A stretch of DNA of 64,000 nt, taken from NCBI GenBank assembly GCA_018377235.1, contig JAGZZT010000003.1, forward strand, positions 62,001-126,000, in the 5' to 3' direction. The position numbers and the translations under genes were made by a program. Numbering within the stretch: the stretch's first letter is position 1; the number at the start of each line of letters is the position of its first letter. Positions 50,401-59,063 of the stretch are shown in pieces. The DNA comes from Clostridium sp. (GTDB taxonomy: Bacteria; Bacillota; Clostridia; Lachnospirales; Lachnospiraceae). The notes below the pieces were generated by a model. It searched no databases. It saw nothing but the letters and a program-made list of their open reading frames with translations, and was not told where the DNA came from.

Positions 50401-51177
50401 ATGAAAGTAGTAATATTGGCAGGAGGATTCGGAACCCGGATCAGTGAGGAAAGCCATTTGAAGCCGAAGCCTATGATCGAAATTGGCGAGAGGCCTATTT
50501 TGTGGCATATTATGAAGCACTATTCTCAGTACGGATTCCATGAATTCGTCATCTGTCTGGGATACAAGCAGTATGTGGTGAAGGAGTTTTTTGCTGATTA
50601 CTTCCTTCATACCTCCGATGTGACCTTTGATCTGGCCAATAACCAGATGGAGGTTCACAACAACTATGCGGAGCCGTGGAAGGTGACTCTGGTGGATACG
50701 GGACTTCACACCATGACAGGCGGACGCATTAAGCGGATTAAGGACTATGTGGGAGATGAGACATTCATGCTTACCTATGGAGACGGAGTGTCAGATGTGA
50801 ATCTGGATGAGCTTTTGAAGTTCCACAGACAGCATGGAAAGACTGCCACTATCACAGGCGTTAATGTAGGACAGCGGTTCGGAGTTCTGGAGGTGGACGA
50901 TCAGGGAGCCATCACAGCTTTCCGGGAGAAGAATGATGATGACGGCAAGATTGTAAACGGCGGCTTTATGGTAATGGAACCGAAGGTATTTGATTATATT
51001 GAAGGAGATTCCACGGTCTTTGAGAAGGCGCCGCTGGAAAATCTGGCGGCAGATAAGGAGCTGATGGTGTACCGCCACAATGGCTTCTGGCACTGCATGG
51101 ATACTCAGAGAGATAAGAACCATCTGGAAGAGATGTGGCAGAGCGGGAAAGCGCCGTGGAAAACCTGGGAAAACTAG
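50401..51177 (+). CDS. rfbF: Glucose-1-phosphate cytidylyltransferase
   Basis: A 258-residue enzyme making CDP-glucose. ILAGGFGTRISEESHLKPKPMIEIGERPILWHIMK is the NTP-binding and substrate signature; LTYGDGVSDVNLDELLKFH and NGGFMVMEPKVFDYI are typical. First step of the CDP-3,6-dideoxyhexose route; rfbG and rfbH follow. AAGGAGGAGG upstream after a 66-nt gap. Confidence 0.95.
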   Translation: MKVVILAGGFGTRISEESHLKPKPMIEIGERPILWHIMKHYSQYGFHEFVICLGYKQYVVKEFFADYFLHTSDVTFDLANNQMEVHNNYAEPWKVTLVDTGLHTMTGGRIKRIKDYVGDETFMLTYGDGVSDVNLDELLKFHRQHGKTATITGVNVGQRFGVLEVDDQGAITAFREKNDDDGKIVNGGFMVMEPKVFDYIEGDSTVFEKAPLENLAADKELMVYRHNGFWHCMDTQRDKNHLEEMWQSGKAPWKTWEN

Positions 51178-51185
51178 GAGGAACT

Positions 51186-52247
51186 ATGACAAATCCGATT
51201 TTTGATTTTTACAGGGGAAAACGCGTCCTGGTGACAGGACATACAGGCTTTAAGGGATCCTGGCTCTGCGAGATACTTTTGTCAGCAGGGGCTCAGGTAA
51301 CCGGTTTCAGCCTGAATCCGCCTACGTCTCCTTCCCTGTTTGAGATTCTGGGACTTTCAGAGCGCATGGACAGCAGGATTGGGGACGTGCGGGATCTGAC
51401 CCATATGAAGGAGATATTTGAGAAAACGCAGCCGGAGATTGTTCTCCATCTGGCAGCTCAGCCCATTGTCAGGGAATCCTACAAAAATCCTGTGTACACT
51501 TATGAGACGAATGTGATGGGAACGGTTAATCTTCTGGAGTGCGCAAGACTCTCTCCATCTGTCCGCTCCCTTGTCAACGTGACTACGGACAAGGTGTATG
51601 AGAACAGGGAGTGGGAATACGGCTACAGAGAGACAGACCGGTTAGACGGTTATGACCCTTACTCCAACAGCAAATCCTGTTCAGAGCTTGTGACCCACAG
51701 CTATGTGAAGGCATTTTTCGGAGAGGAAGATTCTCCGGCTGTTTCTGCCTGCCGGGCGGGAAATGTCATCGGAGGAGGAGATTTTGCGGCAGATCGCATT
51801 GTCCCGGACTGTATCAGGGCTATGCAGAAGGGGGAGGATATTGTGGTGAGAAATCCCTATTCTACCCGCCCCTACCAGCACGTGCTGGAGCCGCTGTATC
51901 TGTACCTGACTGTGGCTATGCGCCAGTATGAGGACAGATCTTTTGCCGGATATTATAACGTGGGACCGGATGACGAGGACTGTATCACTACAGGAGAACT
52001 GGTTAATCTCTTCTGCGGTTTCTGGGGAGAGGAGGCCAAATGGGTAAACCGGTATGACGGAGGCCCTCATGAGGCCAATTTCTTGAAATTAGACTGTTCC
52101 AGAGTGAAAAAGACCTTTGGCTGGCGGCCCAGATACCATGTGTCCCAGGCAGTGGAGAAGACAGTGGAGTGGACAAAGGAATGGCTTTCCGGAGGAGACG
52201 TGAGGGCCTGCACAGACCGACAGATAGCAGAATTCTTTCTTCAATAA
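51186..52247 (+). CDS. rfbG: CDP-glucose 4,6-dehydratase
   Basis: A 353-residue short-chain dehydrogenase/reductase converting CDP-glucose to CDP-4-keto-6-deoxyglucose. NAD motif VTGHTGFKGSW, NVTTDKVYEN, catalytic YxxxK as DPYSNSKSCSEL, and TRPYQHVLEPLYLYL. ATG 51186 follows TAGGAGGAAC; an upstream in-frame ATG at 51135 lies inside rfbF and would add 17 non-homologous residues. Confidence 0.95.
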   Translation: MTNPIFDFYRGKRVLVTGHTGFKGSWLCEILLSAGAQVTGFSLNPPTSPSLFEILGLSERMDSRIGDVRDLTHMKEIFEKTQPEIVLHLAAQPIVRESYKNPVYTYETNVMGTVNLLECARLSPSVRSLVNVTTDKVYENREWEYGYRETDRLDGYDPYSNSKSCSELVTHSYVKAFFGEEDSPAVSACRAGNVIGGGDFAADRIVPDCIRAMQKGEDIVVRNPYSTRPYQHVLEPLYLYLTVAMRQYEDRSFAGYYNVGPDDEDCITTGELVNLFCGFWGEEAKWVNRYDGGPHEANFLKLDCSRVKKTFGWRPRYHVSQAVEKTVEWTKEWLSGGDVRACTDRQIAEFFLQ

Positions 52248-52273
52248 TTTCATAGGACAAAGCGTCCAGTGAA

Positions 52274-52312
52274 ATAAAAAAGCCCGCTTAGGAAGCGCGC
52301 TCCCGCGAAGAA
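52274..52312 (+). repeat. Dispersed GCTTAG...CGCGAA repeat, copy B
   Basis: Between rfbG and rfbH, an A-rich stretch followed by a 24-bp core (52286-52309) matches 20 of 24 positions in copy A at 36142-36165. Non-coding. Confidence 0.5.
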
Positions 52313-52363
52313 GGAACATGCGTCCTATAAAATAGTAATCAGATAGAGAGACGAGGAAATCAT

Positions 52364-53695
52364 ATGAATGAAAAAGAAGCGCGCAGCCAGATTCTTTCCC
52401 TGGTTGCCGATTACTGCAGAGAATTTCACAATAAAAAAGAGGCGTTTAAAGAGGGGGATCGTATTCCCTATGCATCCCGCGTCTATAATGAGGATGAGAT
52501 GGTAAATCTGGTGGACAGCGCCCTGGAGTTCTGGCTTACCTCAGGCCGCTACACAGATGAATTTGAGGCGGAGTTAGCCAAGTACCTGGGCGTGCGCTAC
52601 TGCTCCCTGGTAAATTCCGGTTCCTCGGCTAACCTGCTGGCGTTTATGGCTCTGACCTCCCCGCTTCTGGGAGAGAGAAGAATTCGCAGAGGGGACGAGA
52701 TTATCACAGTAGCCGCCGGTTTTCCGACCACAGTGACCCCGGCAATTCAGTACGGAGCTGTGCCTGTGTTTGTAGATGTGGCTATCCCTCAGTACAACAT
52801 TGACGTGACTAAGCTGGAGGCGGCTCTGTCTGAGAAGACAAAGGCTGTCATGCTGGCTCATACGCTGGGAAATCCGTTTGATCTGAAGGCGGTAAAGGAA
52901 TTCTGTGACGCCCATGATCTCTGGCTGGTGGAGGACAACTGCGACGCTCTGGGAAGCCGCTATGAGATAGACGGAGTGATGAAATTTACGGGGACTGTCG
53001 GAGATATTGGAACTTCCAGCTTCTATCCGCCTCACCATATGACCATGGGAGAGGGAGGAGCCGTGTACACGGACAACGCCCTGTTAAATAAGATTATCCG
53101 TTCCTTCCGGGACTGGGGCCGGGACTGTGTCTGCCCATCCGGCTGCGATAACCTGTGCGGACACCGGTTTGACCGCCAGTACGGCGAACTGCCCTTGGGC
53201 TACGACCACAAGTATGTGTACTCTCATTTCGGCTATAATTTAAAAGCCACGGATATGCAGGCAGCGGTAGGCTGCGCCCAGTTAAAGAAATTTCCATCCT
53301 TTGTGGAGCGCAGAAAGCATAATTTTACCCGGCTTCACAAGGCTCTGGAGGGAACAGAGGATAAGCTGATTCTTCCAGAAGCCTGCCATCGCTCCGATCC
53401 AAGCTGGTTCGGCTTCCTGATTACCTGCAGGGATGGCGTGGATCGGAATAAGGTAGTCCAGTATGTGGAGGAGCGGGGCGTTCAGACCAGAATGCTGTTT
53501 GCCGGCAATCTGATTAAGCACCCCTGCTTTGACGAGATGAGAAAAACAGGGGAGGGCTATCGGGTATCGGGAACTCTGGAAAACACAGACCGGATTATGG
53601 CTGACACCTTCTGGGTAGGCGTATATCCGGGAATGACGGACGAGATGATTGACTACATGGCAAAAACCATCCGAGAGGCTCTGACACAGGCCTGA
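52364..53695 (+). CDS. rfbH: CDP-4-keto-6-deoxyglucose 3-dehydrase (RfbH/E1 type)
   Basis: A 443-residue PLP-fold enzyme using PMP and a [2Fe-2S] cluster for C3 deoxygenation. Where aminotransferases have the PLP lysine, the sequence reads YPPHHMTMGEGG, the His replacement typical of E1. Cysteines in DCVCPSGCDNLCG (C-x1-C-x7-C) and an upstream one in EDNCDALGS fit the E1 cluster pattern. It normally needs a reductase (E3, RfbI/AscD-like), which is absent here. GAGGAAAT precedes the ATG. Confidence 0.93.
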   Translation: MNEKEARSQILSLVADYCREFHNKKEAFKEGDRIPYASRVYNEDEMVNLVDSALEFWLTSGRYTDEFEAELAKYLGVRYCSLVNSGSSANLLAFMALTSPLLGERRIRRGDEIITVAAGFPTTVTPAIQYGAVPVFVDVAIPQYNIDVTKLEAALSEKTKAVMLAHTLGNPFDLKAVKEFCDAHDLWLVEDNCDALGSRYEIDGVMKFTGTVGDIGTSSFYPPHHMTMGEGGAVYTDNALLNKIIRSFRDWGRDCVCPSGCDNLCGHRFDRQYGELPLGYDHKYVYSHFGYNLKATDMQAAVGCAQLKKFPSFVERRKHNFTRLHKALEGTEDKLILPEACHRSDPSWFGFLITCRDGVDRNKVVQYVEERGVQTRMLFAGNLIKHPCFDEMRKTGEGYRVSGTLENTDRIMADTFWVGVYPGMTDEMIDYMAKTIREALTQA

Positions 53696-53735
53696 AACGC
53701 TGGTTTAAAAAAGACTGGACAAAGAGGAGAGATTC

Positions 53736-54575
53736 ATGGAACACTGGGATCTGACAAAGGTTCACGAAGCTAATTTGAAGCTTTTAAAGGAGATTGACCG
53801 AATCTGCCGGAAATATAAGATTAAATACATGATTGACTCAGGCACGCTGTTAGGCGCAGTCCGGCATCAGGGCTTTATCCCCTGGGACGATGATGCGGAC
53901 GTGATTTTTACCCGCCCTAATTATGAGAAATTTTTAAAGGTGGCAGGACGGGAGCTGCCGGAGGGGATGACGCTTCTGCGGCCGGAGGATATCCGGGGAG
54001 GGAAGGTGTTCTATGATTTTACTACCCGCGTCATCTATGACAACAGCCGCGTACACGAGGACAACGAACAGATGCAGTTCTATGAGGGAAAACTGAACCA
54101 TATCTGGGTGGATCTGTTCATCATAGACCGTCTTCCGGAGAGCCGGTTCGGCGCGTTTTTCGCCAAATTTCTTCAGAAGGTGGTGTACGGCATGGCCATC
54201 GCCCACAGGGCTCGGATTGACTTTTCCAAGTATAGTCTGGCAGATAAGCTCAGAGTGGGCACACTCTCCACAGCCGGACGGCTGGTTCCCATGCCTGTCC
54301 TGTTCCGCCTCCAGACATTTCTGGCGGCCAAGGATCGGAATAAACGGACAGGGAAGCGCTACTGCAGCAATTATCAGCCGGATTTTCTCTATGTGACGCT
54401 GGACGCAGACTGGTGCGAGGAAACGGTGGATCTGCCTTTTGAGGACACAGTTTTGATGGCTCCTAAAGGATTTAAACATGTGCTTTCCATTCTGTATGGA
54501 GATTATATGACTCTGCCGCCAGAGGAGAAACGGGTTCCGGCCCATTCCAGCATTGAAATCCAGATTCTGGATTAA
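53736..54575 (+). CDS. LicD-family phosphotransferase
   Basis: A 279-residue protein. IKYMIDSGTLLGAVRHQGFIPWDDDADVIF is the LicD nucleotidyltransferase-fold signature with the catalytic DDD. LicD proteins transfer phosphocholine or related phospho-groups from CDP carriers to glycans. The C-terminal part (YGDYMTLPPEEKRVPAHSS) is also typical. It follows rfbH by 40 nt with AGAGGAGA. No licA/licC is in the window, so the donor is unknown. Confidence 0.88.
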   Translation: MEHWDLTKVHEANLKLLKEIDRICRKYKIKYMIDSGTLLGAVRHQGFIPWDDDADVIFTRPNYEKFLKVAGRELPEGMTLLRPEDIRGGKVFYDFTTRVIYDNSRVHEDNEQMQFYEGKLNHIWVDLFIIDRLPESRFGAFFAKFLQKVVYGMAIAHRARIDFSKYSLADKLRVGTLSTAGRLVPMPVLFRLQTFLAAKDRNKRTGKRYCSNYQPDFLYVTLDADWCEETVDLPFEDTVLMAPKGFKHVLSILYGDYMTLPPEEKRVPAHSSIEIQILD

Positions 54576-54589
54576 GGAGATACAGAACA

Positions 54590-55525
54590 ATGAAAAAAAT
54601 TTCAATTATCGTTTCAGTATACAATGAGGAATCTGCCCTGCGGCAGTTTTACGGGGAGTCAAAGCCGATTTTTGACGCTCTGCCCTGGGATTATGAGCTT
54701 TTGTTTGTCAATGACGGAAGCTCTGACGGTTCTCTGGCTATTTTAAAGGAGTTTGCGGTTCAGGATCCGAAGGTGAAGCTGGTGAACTTCTCCAGAAACT
54801 TTGGACATGAGGCGGCCATGATTGCAGGCATCGATCATTTTGACGGCGATGGGCTGGTGTGCATGGATGCGGATCTTCAGCATCCGCCGGAGTGCGTGGC
54901 TCAGATTATTGAAAAATTCGAGGAGGGTTATGAGGTCATCAATATGGTGCGGACGAAGAATAAGTCGGCCGGCCTCATTAAAAATATTACCTCCGGCGGC
55001 TTCTACAAGGTGATCAACACCATTTCCGATGTGAAGCTGGAGCCGAATGCCTCTGATTTCTTTGCCATGACAGCCAATGCGGCGGAGGTGTTAAAGCAGA
55101 GCTACCGGGAAAAGGTGCGCTTCCTGCGCGGCTACGTCCAGAATATCGGTTTCAACAGGACGAATATCGAGTACGAGGCCAGAGCCAGAGTGGCTGGAGA
55201 GAGCAAATACAGCTTAAAAAAACTGTTTAAATTCTCTATTAATACGATCCTGTGCTTTTCTGATCTGCCCTTAAAGCTTGGGATTTATTCCGGTGTTTTT
55301 GTGGGAATGCTGGGTGTACTTTTAATGCTTTACACTATCTACGGACGCGTTGTCCACGGGGCTCCCAGCGGCTATGCTACGATTGTGGTAGTGATGTGCT
55401 TTATGTTTGCCATGCTGTTTGTGATTGTGGGAATTATCGGAGAATATATTGCCATTATCTTCACAGAGCTGAAGGACAGGCCGATCTATATTGTGAAGGA
55501 AACAGCCAATATGGAGAAGAAATAG
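54590..55525 (+). CDS. GtrB/DPM1-like family 2 glycosyltransferase
   Basis: A 311-residue GT-A enzyme with two C-terminal membrane helices. ISIIVSVYNEESALRQFYGE, FVNDGSSDGSLAIL, the DXD-containing VCMDADLQHPPE and KYSLKKLFKFSINTILCFSDLPLKLG are the polyprenyl-phosphate glycosyltransferase signature. It would make undecaprenyl-phosphate-hexose on the cytosolic face, the donor class used by the GT-C-like proteins upstream. Last gene of the glycan locus, ending at a hairpin. Confidence 0.9.
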   Translation: MKKISIIVSVYNEESALRQFYGESKPIFDALPWDYELLFVNDGSSDGSLAILKEFAVQDPKVKLVNFSRNFGHEAAMIAGIDHFDGDGLVCMDADLQHPPECVAQIIEKFEEGYEVINMVRTKNKSAGLIKNITSGGFYKVINTISDVKLEPNASDFFAMTANAAEVLKQSYREKVRFLRGYVQNIGFNRTNIEYEARARVAGESKYSLKKLFKFSINTILCFSDLPLKLGIYSGVFVGMLGVLLMLYTIYGRVVHGAPSGYATIVVVMCFMFAMLFVIVGIIGEYIAIIFTELKDRPIYIVKETANMEKK

Positions 55526-55529
55526 CAGG

Positions 55530-55579
55530 AGAGAAACATTTTCCAGCGACTTTCAGTGAAGCGCGGAAAATGTTTCTCT
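55530..55579 (+). terminator. Hairpin ending the glycan locus
   Basis: A perfect 15-bp stem (AGAGAAACATTTTCC, 55530-55544, with GGAAAATGTTTCTCT, 55565-55579). The distal arm is T-rich but is not followed by a clean T-run. Confidence 0.65.
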
Positions 55580-55722
55580 CTTGCTGTATCAGAAGCCAGG
55601 ATGGAAATTTCTTAAGAACCCCATCCAAATATGAAGATTTTTTGAATTTTTCAAAAATGGGTATAAAAACCCAGGGGGATATTATATAATACCAATTACG
55701 AACTACGAGGAGGTATATAAAG

Positions 55723-56343
55723 ATGAGAAAAATCCTGGTTTTATTAGCCTGCGCTGCTGTTCTCAGCGGGTGCGCTCCTAAGAGCAATATCGTATCCCCT
55801 GACAGCACAGAGGGGACTGTGGCTGGACAGCCGGATTTTGATGCCAAGGATAATGTGGAAATCGACTGGGAACAGGCCAAGGTGGATGCGGAGGATATAT
55901 TCACTGATACAAAAGAGTATCCTTACAGTGTAGATTTCCATCTTCTGCTGCAGCCGGAGCAGAAGGAGGTAATGCTGGTCTGGGTAGTGAAGGACGATCT
56001 TCCTTCCAATAAAATTGCAGAGTATTCAGAAGCTCTTGTTAAGGGCTTTAACGATATGGTAGCTACACAGGATTTCTCCATTGAGCGTTCCAGTGATACA
56101 AGCTATGGAGGACTCTGGAAGACCTACGGCCTTTCCTATGGGCTGGCTCCTGAGAGCACTCAGGATGACGAGGACACCTGGTTTATCAGCGGCAGCTACC
56201 CGGCAGGAACTGATTTCAAGCTTCCGTCTGCAGAGGAGATTCAGAAGGCAGTGGACAGCGTAGAGGCAGCTGAGGCGGCCGAGACAGAGGCTTCGGAGGA
56301 AGAGCCGTCAGCCGGGGAGAATGAGGCTGTTGCAGCGGAGTAG
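55723..56343 (+). CDS. Predicted lipoprotein of unknown function
   Basis: A 206-residue exported protein with a lipobox (LVLLACAAVLSGC). The middle contains QAKVDAEDIFTDTKEYPYSVDFHLLLQPEQKEVMLVWVVKDDLP; the C-terminal ~40 residues are a low-complexity Ala/Glu tail. No recognised family. AGGAGG precedes the ATG, and TATAAT at 55685-55690 may be its -10 (no clear -35). It stands alone between two hairpins. Confidence 0.75.
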   Translation: MRKILVLLACAAVLSGCAPKSNIVSPDSTEGTVAGQPDFDAKDNVEIDWEQAKVDAEDIFTDTKEYPYSVDFHLLLQPEQKEVMLVWVVKDDLPSNKIAEYSEALVKGFNDMVATQDFSIERSSDTSYGGLWKTYGLSYGLAPESTQDDEDTWFISGSYPAGTDFKLPSAEEIQKAVDSVEAAEAAETEASEEEPSAGENEAVAAE

Positions 56344-56416
56344 GAAGAGAAAAAGGATCCTTCGGATGCTGAGCCGTAAAAGAAAACAGCAAAGCGCTAG
56401 ACGCGAAAGAAGATAG

Positions 56417-56458
56417 AAAAGAACCGTGATTTCATTTGAGATATGCGGTTCTTTTTTT
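56417..56458 (+). terminator. Intrinsic terminator before the ABC operon
   Basis: AAAAGAACCG (56417-56426) pairs with CGGTTCTTTT (56446-56455), followed by further T's. Confidence 0.88.
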
Positions 56459-56529
56459 ATGACATAGAAAAGAAGCGGCTCTGCAGCCAATGTATGAAAA
56501 GAAGTACAAGATCTCCTGTAAGAAAGTGC

Positions 56530-56565
56530 TTTACAAAAACACTTTAGTATGCTACCATAGTAGCA
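56530..56565 (+). promoter_or_regulatory. Promoter with palindromic operator for the amino-acid ABC operon
   Basis: TTTACA (56530-56535), 17-bp spacer, TACCAT (56553-56558). Over the -10 lies the palindrome TGCTAC-CATA-GTAGCA (56550-56565), well placed for repressor binding. The regulator is not identified. Confidence 0.5.
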
Positions 56566-56612
56566 CAATAAAACAGAGGAAATAGTCAGAGACAGAGACA
56601 GGAGGAGCGATT

Positions 56613-57518
56613 ATGAAAAAGAAGATATGGGCAATCGGAGCGGCAGTTATGATGATGGGAGCGCTGACAGCCTGTTCAGGCGGAGCCGGTTCCAAAGAGG
56701 CTTCCACACAGACAGGAGAGACAAAAGCAGAGAGCGCGGAAGAAGGAAGCAGCGCAGTATCTGAGAGCGGAGAGGATAAGGAAGAGACGAAGCAGGCAGA
56801 CGGAGAGAAGGCAGCTTCAGAGGGGGGAACTTTTACCGTTGGATTTGACCAGGATTTTCCGCCTATGGGTTTTGTAGGTGAGGATGGAGAATACACAGGT
56901 TTTGACCTGGAGCTGGCTCAGGAAACAGCAAAGAGACTGGGACTTACCTATGTGGCCCAGCCTATTGCCTGGGATGCAAAAAACATGGAGCTGGAGTCTG
57001 GAAATATCGACTGCATCTGGAATGGTTTCACTATGACGGGAAGAGAGGATGAGTATACCTGGTCTGAACCATATATGGAAAACAGCCAGGTAGTAGTAGT
57101 TATGGAGGACTCTGGAATTGAGACTTTAGAAGATTTGGCAGGAAAGATCGTGGAGGTTCAGGCAGATTCCTCCGCAGAGGCGGCTCTCAATGAAATGCCG
57201 GATCTGACTTCCACTTTCGCAACTCTTCAGACTACGCCGGATTACAATACAGCTTTTATGGATCTGGAGATGGGAAGTGTAGACGCTATCGCCATGGATG
57301 TGATTGTGGCTGGATACCAGATGCAGGAGAGAGACGGAAACTTCAAGATTTTAGATGAGTCTTTGGCAGCAGAGGAGTATGCCATCGGTTTTAAAAAGGG
57401 AAATACAGAGCTGTGTGAAAAGGTGCAGAAGACACTGGAAGAGATGGCTGAGGACGGAACCATGGCCGAGATTTCTAAGAAATGGTTCGGCGAGGATATC
57501 ACAACCGTTGGAAAATAG
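56613..57518 (+). CDS. Amino-acid ABC transporter substrate-binding lipoprotein
   Basis: A 301-residue family 3 solute-binding protein. Lipobox GALTACSGG, then a ~50-residue Ser/Glu/Thr linker, then the binding domain from GTFTVGFDQDFPPMGFVGEDGEYTGFDLELAQETAKRLG. DCIWNGFTMTGREDEYTWSEPYM and GSVDAIAMDVIVAGY are typical of polar amino-acid/cystine binders. First gene of a three-gene importer; ligand not determinable. Confidence 0.92.
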   Translation: MKKKIWAIGAAVMMMGALTACSGGAGSKEASTQTGETKAESAEEGSSAVSESGEDKEETKQADGEKAASEGGTFTVGFDQDFPPMGFVGEDGEYTGFDLELAQETAKRLGLTYVAQPIAWDAKNMELESGNIDCIWNGFTMTGREDEYTWSEPYMENSQVVVVMEDSGIETLEDLAGKIVEVQADSSAEAALNEMPDLTSTFATLQTTPDYNTAFMDLEMGSVDAIAMDVIVAGYQMQERDGNFKILDESLAAEEYAIGFKKGNTELCEKVQKTLEEMAEDGTMAEISKKWFGEDITTVGK

Positions 57519-57590
57519 ATGCAGGACAGAATAATAACAGGATAGAACAATAATAAGACAGGATAATACGAGAACAGGGGATAAAAAGCC

Positions 57591-58241
57591 ATGGATTTAT
57601 TACAGATTATAAAACAGCTGGCAGGAGGAATGGGAACCAGCATTGAGATTTTTACAGTGACGCTTCTGGTCTCCCTTCCTCTGGGGCTTCTTATTTCCTT
57701 TGGAAGGATGTCGAAGAACCCGATTTTAAGGACAATGGTGAAATTTTATATTTCAATTATGCGGGGAACGCCCCTGATGCTCCAGCTGATGGTGGTGTAC
57801 TTCGGCCCCTACTATCTGTTCGGAATCCGGGTGGGAAACAGCTACCGTCTGTGGGCGGCCTTTATCGGCTTTGCAGTCAACTACGCCGCATATTTCGCAG
57901 AGATTTACCGCAGCGGTATTCAGTCTATGCCAGCGGGGCAGTATGAGGCAGCTAAACTTCTGGGATATACGAAAAACCAGACCTTTTTCCGCATTATTTT
58001 CCCGCAGGTGGTAAAACGGATTCTGCCGTCTATTACCAACGAAGTGATTACTTTGGTAAAGGACACGTCTCTGGCTTTTACTATCAGCGTTATGGAGATG
58101 TTTACCGTAGCCAAAGCGCTGGCCTCATCACAGGTGAGCATGGTTCCCTTTGTGGCAGCAGGATTGTTTTACTACATTTTTAATCTGCTGGTGGCCTCCT
58201 TTATGGAGTATGCAGAGAAAAGAATGAATTATTATCAGTAG
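57591..58241 (+). CDS. Amino-acid ABC transporter permease (HisM family)
   Basis: A 216-residue polar amino-acid permease with about five helices. The cytoplasmic EAA-like loop is GQYEAAKLLGYTKNQTFFRIIFPQVVKRILPSITNEVI; MRGTPLMLQLMVVYF near the N-terminal third is also typical. A single permease gene suggests a homodimer. It lies between the binding protein and ATPase genes. Confidence 0.93.
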   Translation: MDLLQIIKQLAGGMGTSIEIFTVTLLVSLPLGLLISFGRMSKNPILRTMVKFYISIMRGTPLMLQLMVVYFGPYYLFGIRVGNSYRLWAAFIGFAVNYAAYFAEIYRSGIQSMPAGQYEAAKLLGYTKNQTFFRIIFPQVVKRILPSITNEVITLVKDTSLAFTISVMEMFTVAKALASSQVSMVPFVAAGLFYYIFNLLVASFMEYAEKRMNYYQ

Positions 58242-58253
58242 CGGGGAGAGAAC

Positions 58254-59003
58254 ATGAGCGTATTAGAGATCAGAAATATTGAGAAGTCCTTTGAAGGCAA
58301 TCAGGTGTTAAAGGATATTTCCATCCAGGTGGAAGACGGAGAGATTGTCTCCATTATTGGTCCTTCCGGATCAGGCAAATCGACTCTGCTGCGGTGCGCG
58401 GCCATGCTGGAGACTATGGATCGGGGAGCTGTCCTCTACGAAGGGGAAAAAGCAGTATGGAATGAAGGAAACGGTCAGGTTCAATATGCAGGAAAAGAAG
58501 AAATGAAAAAAATACAGGCCATGTATGGTCTGGTATTCCAGAATTTTAATCTGTTTCCCCATTATTCTGTTTTGAAAAATATTATGGACGCTCCAATTCA
58601 TGTGCAGAAGAGGAAGCGGGAGGAGGCTGAAACCGAGGCCAGAGAGCTGTTAGCTAAGATGGGACTTTCTGATAAGGCAGATATGTATCCCTGCCAGCTT
58701 TCAGGAGGGCAGCAGCAGAGAGTGGCTATCGCCAGGGCTCTGGCATTACATCCCAGGATTCTGTTTTTTGACGAGCCCACCTCGGCTCTGGATCCAGAAT
58801 TGACGAAGGAGGTTTTAAAGGTGATCCGCTCTCTGGCGGATCTGAATATTGCCATGGTCATCGTAACCCACGAAATGGCCTTTGCCCGGGAGATTTCCGA
58901 CCGGGTTATATTTATGGCAGATGGAGTAATTGTGGAGGAAGGAAAGCCAGAACAGGTTTTTACTTCTGAAAATGAGAGAACGAGAGCGTTTATCTCAGGC
59001 TGA
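58254..59003 (+). CDS. Amino-acid ABC transporter ATPase (GlnQ family)
   Basis: A 249-residue ATPase. Walker A GPSGSGKST, Q-loop GLVFQNFNLFPHYSVLKNI, signature LSGGQQQRVAIARALALHP, Walker B ILFFDEPTSALDPEL and switch histidine VTHEMAFAREIS are intact. A short insert (YEGEKAVWNEGNGQVQYAGKEEM) is present before the Q-loop. The last codons form half of a strong hairpin. Confidence 0.94.
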   Translation: MSVLEIRNIEKSFEGNQVLKDISIQVEDGEIVSIIGPSGSGKSTLLRCAAMLETMDRGAVLYEGEKAVWNEGNGQVQYAGKEEMKKIQAMYGLVFQNFNLFPHYSVLKNIMDAPIHVQKRKREEAETEARELLAKMGLSDKADMYPCQLSGGQQQRVAIARALALHPRILFFDEPTSALDPELTKEVLKVIRSLADLNIAMVIVTHEMAFAREISDRVIFMADGVIVEEGKPEQVFTSENERTRAFISG

Positions 59004-59014
59004 GACAAACGCTC
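58984..59014 (+). other. Stem-loop across the ABC ATPase stop codon
   Basis: GAGCGTTT (58984-58991) pairs with AAACGCTC (59007-59014), and inside it TCTCA with TGAGA; the TGA stop (59001-59003) is in the stem. No T-run. It may protect the mRNA 3' end or help separate the convergent gene. Confidence 0.5.
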
Positions 59015-59063
59015 CCGGCGTAAGAATATGACAGAACGTATCCTTCGTATATAGCTGCTCCGT

